Part shown: in pieces, positions 8,512 through 15,377 of the stretch
Numbering within the stretch: position 1 is the first letter of the stretch
How the letters are laid out: every line of letters starts with the position of its first letter
NCBI GenBank assembly: GCA_024743405.1
Contig: JANSWP010000083.1
Coordinates: 1-32,645 of the forward strand
Reading direction: 5' to 3'
DNA: 32,645 nt
From: Bacteroidota bacterium
Lineage (GTDB): Bacteria; Bacteroidota; Bacteroidia; Chitinophagales; Saprospiraceae
Notes under the pieces: generated by a model
What the model saw: the letters and a program-made list of their open reading frames with translations, nothing else
Databases searched by the model: none
Told to the model about the DNA's origin: nothing
Made by a program: the position numbers and the translations under genes

Positions 8512-9870
8512 ATGATTAAATATCTTCAAATGAAAAACTATCTTATTGACCTATTTATCTCCATAGGGTGTTTCATGATTTTTTCCTCTTGCCAAACAGC
8601 ACAGACAGAAAACCCACCAAATATCATTTTAATCATGGCGGATGATTTAGGTTATGAGACCATCAACGCTAATGGTGGGGAATCTTACCAAACACCAGAA
8701 ATTGACAATCTGGCAACGGAGGGAGTTAGATTTGAACATTGTTACGCGCAGCCTCTTTGTACACCAAGCAGGGTTCAGATCATGACAGGTATTTATAATG
8801 TTCGAAATTATGTTCGATTTGGGTTGTTGGATACAACGCAAACTACCTTTGGACATTTACTAAAGGAGGCAGGTTATGCAACCTGTGTAGTTGGAAAATG
8901 GCAATTAGGTAAAGACCCATTGAGTCCTGAAAAGGCTGGATTTGATGAACATTGTTTATGGCAAGTGACGCAAGGAAGAGTGGATTCGACAGGTCGAGAT
9001 ACGCGTTTTTCAGAACCTGTTTTGGAGGTAAATGGTGTCGTAAAAACGTTTGAAAAAGATGATTTTGGGCCCAAGGTAGTCAGTGATTTTGGATTGGATT
9101 TTATGGAAAAATCGGTCAGCAAGGAACAACCTTTCTTTTTGTATTACCCAATGATTTTAACTCATTGTCCATTTAGTCCTACTCCTGATTCTGATGAATG
9201 GTTAAAAGACGATACTACCGTAATGCGATACAAAGGACAAGCACATTACTTTGAAGATATGATGGCTTATACCGATAAAATTATTGGGAACATAAATCGT
9301 AAATTAAAAGAATTGGGCATTGAGGAAAACACAATTATCATATTTACAGGTGACAATGGAACAGATGTGCCCATAGCTTCTATAATGAATGGGCGAGAAG
9401 TGGCAGGCGCAAAAGGAAAGTCAACCGATGGAGGTACCCGAGTTCCTTTGATTGTGAAATGGCATAATAAAGCGAAAACAGGTTCCGTTTGTTCTGATTT
9501 AGTCGATTTTAGTGATTTTCTTCCAACGATAGGTGAAGTCGCTAATGTAATGGTACCCGCCTCATTAGATATTGATGGGCATAGTTTTCTCCCTCAAATA
9601 ATAGGTGAGAAAGGAAATCCGCGAAAATGGATTTACAATTGGTATTCTCGAAGTGGAAAGGCTTCAAAGGCTAGCGTTTTTGCTCGAAATCAACGCTTTA
9701 AATTGTATGATTCTGGTAAATTGTATGATATTTCTAATGATTATTTGGAGACAGATCCATTGAGATTGGAGGATCTTTCTGCCGAAGAAAAAGAAGTCTA
9801 TGAAATGCTGAATGGCGTTTTGCAGCAATATAAAACCAGAAGGCTGGAGGATATTGTTATTCAGAATTGA
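8512..9870 (+). CDS. Sulfatase (formylglycine type), lipoprotein
   Basis: The 452-residue protein has the sulfatase signature CTPSR (83-87), whose cysteine becomes formylglycine; NIILIMADDLG with metal aspartates D44/D45; THCPFSP; TGDNGTD (metal-binding DN); and GAKGKSTDGGTRVP with the sulfate-site lysine. The common GKWHLG motif reads GKWQLG here, a variant that I believe occurs in some S1 subfamilies. Residues 9-27 form a signal sequence ending FSSC, so Cys27 is the likely lipidated residue. A second ATG at 8530 would also give a good signal peptide. The expected role is removal of sulfate esters from polysaccharides at the cell surface or in the periplasm. Neighbours (fucosidase, deoxysugar aldolase) fit a sulfated fucose substrate. 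I see no sulfatase-maturating enzyme in the window. Confidence 0.92.
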   Translation: MIKYLQMKNYLIDLFISIGCFMIFSSCQTAQTENPPNIILIMADDLGYETINANGGESYQTPEIDNLATEGVRFEHCYAQPLCTPSRVQIMTGIYNVRNYVRFGLLDTTQTTFGHLLKEAGYATCVVGKWQLGKDPLSPEKAGFDEHCLWQVTQGRVDSTGRDTRFSEPVLEVNGVVKTFEKDDFGPKVVSDFGLDFMEKSVSKEQPFFLYYPMILTHCPFSPTPDSDEWLKDDTTVMRYKGQAHYFEDMMAYTDKIIGNINRKLKELGIEENTIIIFTGDNGTDVPIASIMNGREVAGAKGKSTDGGTRVPLIVKWHNKAKTGSVCSDLVDFSDFLPTIGEVANVMVPASLDIDGHSFLPQIIGEKGNPRKWIYNWYSRSGKASKASVFARNQRFKLYDSGKLYDISNDYLETDPLRLEDLSAEEKEVYEMLNGVLQQYKTRRLEDIVIQN

Positions 9871-9991
9871 ATGGGGGCTGCATAGGTATTAAATTTTAAA
9901 GGAGTAATCTTTGAATTATTTGATGCGTAAAAACCTGCGTTTTAATAAGCCCAAAATCGAAACCTTAAAATGCCCTTTATTTTTCTACTTT

Positions 9992-10048
9992 ATTGGCTAA
10001 AATAATTCTAATTTAGGGTTTTATATATTTTTATCAAAATCAGCCAAT
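9992..10048. repeat. Inverted repeat framing the recombinase promoter and start codon
   Basis: ATTGGCT (9992-9998) and AGCCAAT (10042-10048) form a perfect 7-bp inverted repeat around a 43-bp AT-rich core. The right arm overlaps the first two bases of the recombinase ATG. It could be an operator or a crossover site for the recombinase; the arms are short enough that chance cannot be excluded. Confidence 0.3.
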
Positions 10049-10658
10049 GATATACGCCTATATTCGTGTGAGTACAGATAAACAAAGTGTCGAAAATCAA
10101 CGCTTTGAAATATTGAAATATGCTGATGTTCATAAGTTGGTGATTGACCAATGGGTAGAAGAAACCGTGAGCAGTCGTAAAAAATTGAGTGACAGAATAT
10201 TGGGAACGACCCTAAACCAACTTAGAGAAAATGATATTTTGATTGTTAGCGAACTGTCCCGTCTAGGTAGAAATTTGATGGAAGTGATGAGCATTTTGCA
10301 CACCTGCATGGAAAAAGATGCAAAAGTGCATACTATCAAAGAAAACTATGAATTGGGCAACAATATCAATTCCAAAGTGCTGGCATTTGCTTTTTCTCTT
10401 TCTGCCGAAATTGAGAGACAACTCATTTCCCAACGTACCAAAGAAGCACTTGCCAGAAAGAAAAGCGAAGGCATGAAATTGGGCAGACCAAAAGGGAGCC
10501 TGTCTAGCTATACCAAATTAACTGGCAAGGAGGAACAAATCAAAGAACTGCTATCCAAAAACATTTCTTACGCGGCTATTGGCAGAATACTGGGCGTACA
10601 TCGCAAAACGGTCAAGAGTTTTGTGGAGTCTCGTCAACTAAACTCAAATTCTGATTAG
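10047..10658 (+). CDS. Small serine recombinase (resolvase/invertase family)
   Basis: The 203-residue protein opens with MIYAYIRVSTDKQ; Ser9 is the catalytic nucleophile. Further family blocks are VSELSRLGRNLMEV with active-site arginines, the long E-helix segment AFSLSAEIERQLISQRTKEAL, the linker MKLGRPKGS, and a C-terminal helix-turn-helix (ISYAAIGRILGVHRKTVKSF). The size and order match DNA invertases/resolvases such as the Bacteroides Mpi group. It should cut and rejoin short DNA sites as a tetramer. No other mobile-element gene is adjacent, so it may be a solo regulator of local DNA inversion or a relic of an integrated element. The 7-bp inverted repeat around its own start is the only candidate site I see. 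Confidence 0.92.
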   Translation: MIYAYIRVSTDKQSVENQRFEILKYADVHKLVIDQWVEETVSSRKKLSDRILGTTLNQLRENDILIVSELSRLGRNLMEVMSILHTCMEKDAKVHTIKENYELGNNINSKVLAFAFSLSAEIERQLISQRTKEALARKKSEGMKLGRPKGSLSSYTKLTGKEEQIKELLSKNISYAAIGRILGVHRKTVKSFVESRQLNSNSD

Positions 10659-10694
10659 AGCGGCATTTGCAACAAAACGTCGCCGATAGTAATT

Positions 10695-10714
10695 CTGTTT
10701 TTTATTGAAAACAG
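10695..10714. terminator. Short bidirectional hairpin between convergent genes
   Basis: CTGTTTT (10695-10701) pairs with AAAACAG (10708-10714) across a 6-nt loop, between the recombinase stop and the stop of the converging lipoprotein gene. Weak stem; probable terminator. Confidence 0.45.
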
Positions 10715-10720
10715 TAATCC

Positions 10721-11140
10721 TTATTTTAGCTTTTTTACCAGCTTGACGCCAGTTCCACCCTCGAATGTCATCGCGTAAATGCCTCTATGTAGATGCTCCA
10801 AGAATAATAAACCCGTGTTACCGTTTGACGTGAGTTCTATTGTAGTACAATCTTTTATGTTAGATTTAAACTCTGTACCTTTCATTATACAGATATTATT
10901 TTCGATTGAAAAATAAGAAGTCTTTGTAAACAAGAAGTCTTCTGTTTCGTAAATTTTGGCGTATTCCTCTGCTTCGGATTTTGAACTAAAAAGAGGAGGC
11001 TCACCACGAGACTCAGCCTTTGCGAAATAATAGTTACCATCACTTATACAATCATACGGCGACTGATCATCTGAACAGCTTGAAAATGACCATAAAGTAA
11101 TAGTCGCTAGGAGTAATAATAATGATCTTTGAAATTTCAT
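10721..11140 (-). CDS. Small lipoprotein of unknown function
   Basis: A 139-residue protein with a clear lipoprotein signal (MKFQRSLLLLLATITLW, then FSSC with the lipid-bearing Cys at about 22), followed by a serine/aspartate linker and a small mixed alpha/beta domain. I recognise no family. The body contains two further cysteines (in YDCISD and IKDC), with another in NNICIM, so a disulfide is possible. It likely sits on the inner leaflet of the outer membrane or at the surface. It converges with the recombinase and does not appear to be in an operon. Confidence 0.75.
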   Translation of the reverse strand: MKFQRSLLLLLATITLWSFSSCSDDQSPYDCISDGNYYFAKAESRGEPPLFSSKSEAEEYAKIYETEDFLFTKTSYFSIENNICIMKGTEFKSNIKDCTTIELTSNGNTGLLFLEHLHRGIYAMTFEGGTGVKLVKKLK

Positions 11141-11244
11141 GTTTTAGTATTTGGTAATAAAAACCTAGTAAGATTATTTTTACGGAGTAAAACAATCAGT
11201 AATTAGGGCTTAAGTTTATTATTGTATTGTGTCTTAAACACCTA

Positions 11245-12669
11245 TTAACGAACAATCTTCAAAACCCATGCATATTTACAAGATGGATTTTGTTGTAACT
11301 TCTCTGGGATATGCACCATAAATCCATTTCCTACACTCTCCCATTTCAATTTTTCATTGGTTCCTAATAACTGGATCGTTGCAGACTTTGGTAAGACAAG
11401 CTGTGAAAACCATATTTTAGGAGGCATGGTTTCTTCATTTTCTTCCGCCAAATAGAGCGCATAAATGGTTTGCTCATTCTTTGATTGGGTAAGGCAAACT
11501 TTACCTTCTTTATAAGGCGCGAGTGGTCGAGAGGCATAAATCGCCTCGCCATTTACATCCATCCAATCACCAATTTCACGTAAACGATCATAGGCTGTTT
11601 CATCAATTGTTCCGTCAGGACTAGGTCCTATGTTTAGTAAAAAATTACCTCCTTTGGCTACAATGTCGATAAGTGTATGAATGAGTTGCCGAGTTGGTTT
11701 ATAATTTGGATTAAAAGAATAACTCCATCCTCCTGCCATTGTCATACACGTTTCCCAAGGATAAGGCAAAGTTTTATCAGGAACCCGTTGTTCGGGGGTC
11801 CGATAATTTTCATAGGGTCCGTGAACGGAACGATCTACGACGATTAAGCCAGGTTGTTTTTGTCTTGCCATTTTTACAATGCGATCCATATCAATATTTT
11901 GCCCCCATTTTGGTAAGTCATAACCCCAAGAAATCACCTCTTCATTGATAGTTGAATCTGGACGGATCCAGCCACCATCCAACCAGAGAATATCAATGTC
12001 CCCATAATCCGTCATCAATTCTTCGAGTTGATTAAAAGTAAAGTCTTCGAATCGTTGCCACCGTTCAGGATATTTTCGAATATCGTAATTATTGCACCGA
12101 TTGGGCGTTGCCCACTCTGGTGCCCAATAATCTTCATGATGCCAGTCTGGTTTAGAAAAATAGGCTCCTGTTTTGAAACCTTTTTCTCGAAAAGCATTGA
12201 ACAAATGATAGGTTATATTCGCTTTAGGATGAGATCGAAAAGGTACATCTGGTCCAGTAATTTTATAATCTGTGTATTTACTATCAAACATACTAAAGCC
12301 ATCATGGTGTTTAGTGGTAAATACGACATAGCGCATACCAGCATTCCAAGCGGCATTTGCCCATTTGTCAGGGTCAAATTGTGTGGGGTTAAAAGTCTTT
12401 GGCAAGGCTTCATATTCTTTTACATACTCCACATAATTATTACTTTTTCTGCTAATCCAATCTTCCGAACAAATAGACCAACTTTCGACAATTCCCCATT
12501 GACTATATGTTCCCCAATGCATCATAAAGCCAAATTTCAAATCTTGCCAATTGGCTAATTTTGCTTGAACCAAAGGGTCTGGATCAGTAACATAAGCCTC
12601 TTTTTGAGCTATGGTAAAAAGAGACATTAAACACAACAAACTGGTAAGAATATATTTGAATGAAGGCAT
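11245..12669 (-). CDS. Alpha-L-fucosidase (GH29), secreted
   Basis: Starting at the ATG at 12669 gives 474 residues with a signal peptide (MPSFKYILTSLLCLMSLFTIAQ); the longer frame to 12702 begins with TTG and adds a non-signal extension. GH29 landmarks are KFGFMMHWGTYS near the N-terminus, VVFTTKHHDGFSMFDSKYTDY, the catalytic nucleophile in DIDILWLDGGW (Asp at about 231 of this start), and GGNFLLNIGPSPDGTI. A short C-terminal beta-sandwich region follows. It retains the configuration of L-fucose while releasing it from glycan ends in the periplasm or outside. Together with the sulfatase upstream and the deoxysugar aldolase it suggests use of fucose-containing sulfated polysaccharides. Specificity is not readable from sequence. 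Confidence 0.93.
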   Translation of the reverse strand: MPSFKYILTSLLCLMSLFTIAQKEAYVTDPDPLVQAKLANWQDLKFGFMMHWGTYSQWGIVESWSICSEDWISRKSNNYVEYVKEYEALPKTFNPTQFDPDKWANAAWNAGMRYVVFTTKHHDGFSMFDSKYTDYKITGPDVPFRSHPKANITYHLFNAFREKGFKTGAYFSKPDWHHEDYWAPEWATPNRCNNYDIRKYPERWQRFEDFTFNQLEELMTDYGDIDILWLDGGWIRPDSTINEEVISWGYDLPKWGQNIDMDRIVKMARQKQPGLIVVDRSVHGPYENYRTPEQRVPDKTLPYPWETCMTMAGGWSYSFNPNYKPTRQLIHTLIDIVAKGGNFLLNIGPSPDGTIDETAYDRLREIGDWMDVNGEAIYASRPLAPYKEGKVCLTQSKNEQTIYALYLAEENEETMPPKIWFSQLVLPKSATIQLLGTNEKLKWESVGNGFMVHIPEKLQQNPSCKYAWVLKIVR

Positions 12670-12860
12670 ATATAAGTTGAATTTTGCGGCAATTTCTAAC
12701 AAATTCGCCAGAACAAAAAATACTTTATTGAGAGGAGACCATATTTAATTTACTCATTCGGATAAATAATTTTCCAGTTCACATTGATTTTATTCCAGTA
12801 GAATTATTTGTAGACTAGTTTTGACCATAAGGATATTGAAATCTCTTAACTTAATTTGAA

Positions 12861-12879
12861 CGTTATGATAATCATTACT
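12861..12879. promoter_or_regulatory. Fur-box-like sequence
   Basis: TGATAATCATTA (12866-12877) matches the central 12 bases of the classical 19-bp Fur consensus exactly; over 19 bases the match is about 14. It lies about 210 bp upstream of the haem-rich cluster, where iron control would make sense. In an AT-rich genome such matches also arise by chance, and the distance is long. Confidence 0.3.
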
Positions 12880-12930
12880 GCACTTGTTTGGCTTTCCTAT
12901 CTTTTGCTTTCTAAGGAGCAATCTCTATAA
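12865..12930 (+). CDS. Possible 21-residue membrane peptide
   Basis: ATG at 12865 opens a frame reading MIIITALVWLSYLLLSKEQSL and then a stop. It is one potential transmembrane helix with a charged tail, placed just upstream of a membrane electron-transfer gene, where small accessory subunits are sometimes encoded. It overlaps the Fur-like site. I see no convincing ribosome binding site, and a frame this short could be chance. Confidence 0.2.
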   Translation: MIIITALVWLSYLLLSKEQSL

Positions 12931-13088
12931 TTATTTTTTAAACGATAAGCAACCGCCCCTTCTTTCTTTTCCGTATCTACTTATTATAAAGCTCATTTTA
13001 ATAAAATTGGATAAAAATATTTTGGAAATAAAAATGGAAATATGAAAATAGACCAATACAATTTTATAAATAAACCAGGCGAAGAAAA

Positions 13089-13937
13089 ATGTCAAAAACA
13101 ACACATTTTATATACATTTCTATAATGGCAACCATAGTTGTACTTACAACTATTTATTTGAGTTACAAGGGATATTCTTATTACTCCACACCAATGGTTG
13201 ATCGATTTTATCATCCTGATCACGCCAATTTTAAGGCAGGTGGTTTATACGGGCATGGGCTCGGGATTGTCGGAACTTTATTGATTTTGATAGGGGTAGT
13301 GATGTACCTCGTTCGAAAACGAAGTAAATCGATGGTTCGATTAGGTCGATTAAAGTATTGGTTGGAGTTTCACATCTTTTTGTGTAGCCTCGGACCGGTA
13401 ATGATTTTATTTCATACCGCTTTCAAATTCGGAGGCATTGTTTCGATTGCTTTTTGGAGTATGGTAGCTGTGGTTTTGAGTGGGGTCATTGGACGATACA
13501 TATATATACAAATACCTCGGTCAATTGAAGGTCGGGAATTGAGCTTGAATGAAGTAAAAGAAATGAAAACTAATGTAGGCGATATTTTGAATAGTTCCTA
13601 TCAATTGGATGCTGTAAGCCAAAATGCGATTTTAACTTCTGTCAATGTTCAAAGTCCATCTGGATTTTTCACTCGGTTTTTTGAAGAAAAGAAAAAATTA
13701 AATAGTATTCGTAAAACATTAAAACAGAATGGTTTTACGCGTCGTGATATCCGAAAAGTTGTAGGCTTAGTGAAACAAGAGATGGCTTTAAATACTCGAA
13801 TTGAGCGATTGGAAATCATGCAAAAATTATTCAGGTACTGGCATGTAGCCCATTTACCTTTTGCAATCATTATGTTGGTCATCGTAGTCGTACATGTAGC
13901 AATTACCTTGGCTTTTGGTTATAAATGGATTTTTTAA
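13089..13937 (+). CDS. Cytochrome b-like integral membrane protein
   Basis: The 282-residue protein has about five membrane segments: 8-27, 57-76, 93-112, 117-140 and 256-277. Histidines sit in or at the edges of these helices (H56, H95, H109, H252, H255, H269), the pattern of a b-haem-binding four-helix core. Between helices 4 and 5 lies a cytoplasm-type loop of about 110 charged residues. I cannot name the family exactly; it resembles ferric-reductase or cytochrome b561-like transmembrane proteins. It is followed after 50 bp by the ferredoxin-flavoprotein gene and then a multihaem cytochrome, which points to quinol or NADPH electrons crossing the inner membrane. A haem function is inferred from His placement and context. 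Confidence 0.65.
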   Translation: MSKTTHFIYISIMATIVVLTTIYLSYKGYSYYSTPMVDRFYHPDHANFKAGGLYGHGLGIVGTLLILIGVVMYLVRKRSKSMVRLGRLKYWLEFHIFLCSLGPVMILFHTAFKFGGIVSIAFWSMVAVVLSGVIGRYIYIQIPRSIEGRELSLNEVKEMKTNVGDILNSSYQLDAVSQNAILTSVNVQSPSGFFTRFFEEKKKLNSIRKTLKQNGFTRRDIRKVVGLVKQEMALNTRIERLEIMQKLFRYWHVAHLPFAIIMLVIVVVHVAITLAFGYKWIF

Positions 13938-13987
13938 TACGAGGAGGGTTCTTCATGATTTTCTTAACCATTTAAACCTAATTAGTT

Positions 13988-15316
13988 ATGCTTTTAGAAC
14001 AAATCATCATATATGTTAGTGTCCTTTTATTTTGTGTGGCGATCGTTTACTTTTATTTGAAAAAATTGAAACAGGCATCAGAAGTGGTAGAAGCAAAAAT
14101 TGAATCTGCCAAAGAGGATGGTTTACACGAACCTGTTTCTCTTCACCCTGTAATTGATTTAGGTACTTGTATCAAAAGTGGTGCTTGTGTGGAAGCTTGT
14201 CCAGAAAAAGATATTTTAGGAATATTAAAAGGCGCTGGTACGTTGATTAAAGCGTCCAATTGTGTAGGACATGGAGCTTGTTTTCATGCTTGCCCGGTAG
14301 AGGCTATTTCTTTAGTTATTGGTACTGAAAAACGAGGGGTTGATTTACCACACGTGAGTGAAAGTTATGAGACCAATATGCCTGGTATTTATATAGCGGG
14401 TGAATTAGGAGGAATGGGTTTAATCAAAAATAGCGTTGAGCAAGGAATGTATGCCGTTGAGAATATTGTCAAATCAAAATTGCCAAAAGATGATTCGACT
14501 CTAGACATTGTCATCGTGGGTGCTGGTCCTGCAGGTATTTCTGCTTCTTTAGCTGCTAAGAAGTACGGTTTGAAATTTATAACACTCGAGCAAGATACTT
14601 TGGGCGGGACGGTTTATACCTTCCCCCGCTCCAAAATTGTTATGACCTCACCAATGGATTTGCCACTTTACGGCAAGGTTAAATTGTTTAATACCAGTAA
14701 AGGAGAATTATTGGACGTATGGAATGCCGCACTTTCGAAAAATGATATTACGATTAATGAAAAGACCAAAGTAGAGACCGTCATTCCTGAAAATGGTCAT
14801 TTTAAAGTAACGACGATAAAAGGAGAAGAATTCAAAACCAAAACAGTATTATTAGCAATTGGAAGACGAGGAACGCCTAGAAAATTAGGTGTACAAGGAG
14901 AAATGACAGAAAAAGTTGCCTACCGATTATTAGAACCAGAAATGATTGCTGACAAAGAAATAGTCGTAGTGGGTGGAGGAGATTCAGCCATAGAATCTGC
15001 GATTCTATTATGCAAACAAAATAAGGTGGTATTATCCTACCGGAAAGATAAATTTAGTCGATTGAAACCTAAGAATAGAGAGCAGATTTTGGCGGCGATT
15101 GAAAAAGGTTGGGTCAATGTGAAGTACAATACGAATTTGACAAAAATTGAAAAACAACAAGTGACCTTAAAATATAGTGAAGATGGTCGGGAAGAGCATT
15201 TGAAAAATGATTTGGTTTACATCTTCGCCGGAGGAGAATTACCTACACAGTTTTTGCAAAAGGCAGGGGTTCAGATCACTAAACGGTTTGGTTTTACAAT
15301 GAAGAAGTATCGGTAG
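13988..15316 (+). CDS. Membrane-anchored ferredoxin / NAD(P)H flavoprotein with permuted domain order
   Basis: 442 residues. One membrane helix (about 4-24) is followed by a two-cluster ferredoxin-like region with CIKSGACVEACP (C61, C67, C71) and CVGHGACFHACP (C92, C98, C102). Both lack the second cysteine of the usual CxxCxxCxxxCP; the position is Ser64 or His95. Residues 133-160 (GIYIAGELGGMGLIKNSVEQG) look like the flavin-binding closing motif of thioredoxin-reductase-like proteins, normally C-terminal. FAD (IVGAGPAG, 176-183) and NAD(P)H (VVGGGDSAIESA, 327-338) Rossmann motifs then follow, and the protein ends where the closing motif would be expected. No redox CxxC of thioredoxin reductase is present. 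Likely role: passing NAD(P)H electrons via FAD and Fe-S clusters to the adjacent cytochrome b-like protein. Confidence 0.8.
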   Translation: MLLEQIIIYVSVLLFCVAIVYFYLKKLKQASEVVEAKIESAKEDGLHEPVSLHPVIDLGTCIKSGACVEACPEKDILGILKGAGTLIKASNCVGHGACFHACPVEAISLVIGTEKRGVDLPHVSESYETNMPGIYIAGELGGMGLIKNSVEQGMYAVENIVKSKLPKDDSTLDIVIVGAGPAGISASLAAKKYGLKFITLEQDTLGGTVYTFPRSKIVMTSPMDLPLYGKVKLFNTSKGELLDVWNAALSKNDITINEKTKVETVIPENGHFKVTTIKGEEFKTKTVLLAIGRRGTPRKLGVQGEMTEKVAYRLLEPEMIADKEIVVVGGGDSAIESAILLCKQNKVVLSYRKDKFSRLKPKNREQILAAIEKGWVNVKYNTNLTKIEKQQVTLKYSEDGREEHLKNDLVYIFAGGELPTQFLQKAGVQITKRFGFTMKKYR

Positions 15317-15377
15317 TATGAAGTAGGAGAGACAGACTCCATTACACCCTGGTCTATCTACTGATTTAAAAAAGATA

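Larger units (their letters stand above)
12670..13088. other. 419-bp AT-rich spacer upstream of the electron-transfer cluster
   Basis: This spacer separates the fucosidase (- strand) from the cytochrome b-like gene (+ strand) and must hold both promoters. It contains a Fur-box-like sequence and a possible 21-residue hydrophobic peptide (both listed separately). A second small frame from ATG 13042 (27 residues) overlaps the next gene; I do not consider it convincing. Confidence 0.5.

Noticed and set aside
9871-11240. An insertion sequence or genomic island around the serine recombinase
   Set aside because: No transposase, integrase target duplication, tRNA or flanking long repeats were seen, and base composition looks like the surroundings by eye.
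13042-13125. 27-residue frame overlapping the cytochrome b-like start
   Set aside because: Its composition shows no membrane or signal character, it overlaps the next gene and there is no independent support.
13988-15316. Calling the flavoprotein a thioredoxin reductase for the thioredoxin at 30400
   Set aside because: It has no CxxC redox site, carries a membrane helix and Fe-S motifs, and sits among cytochrome genes.
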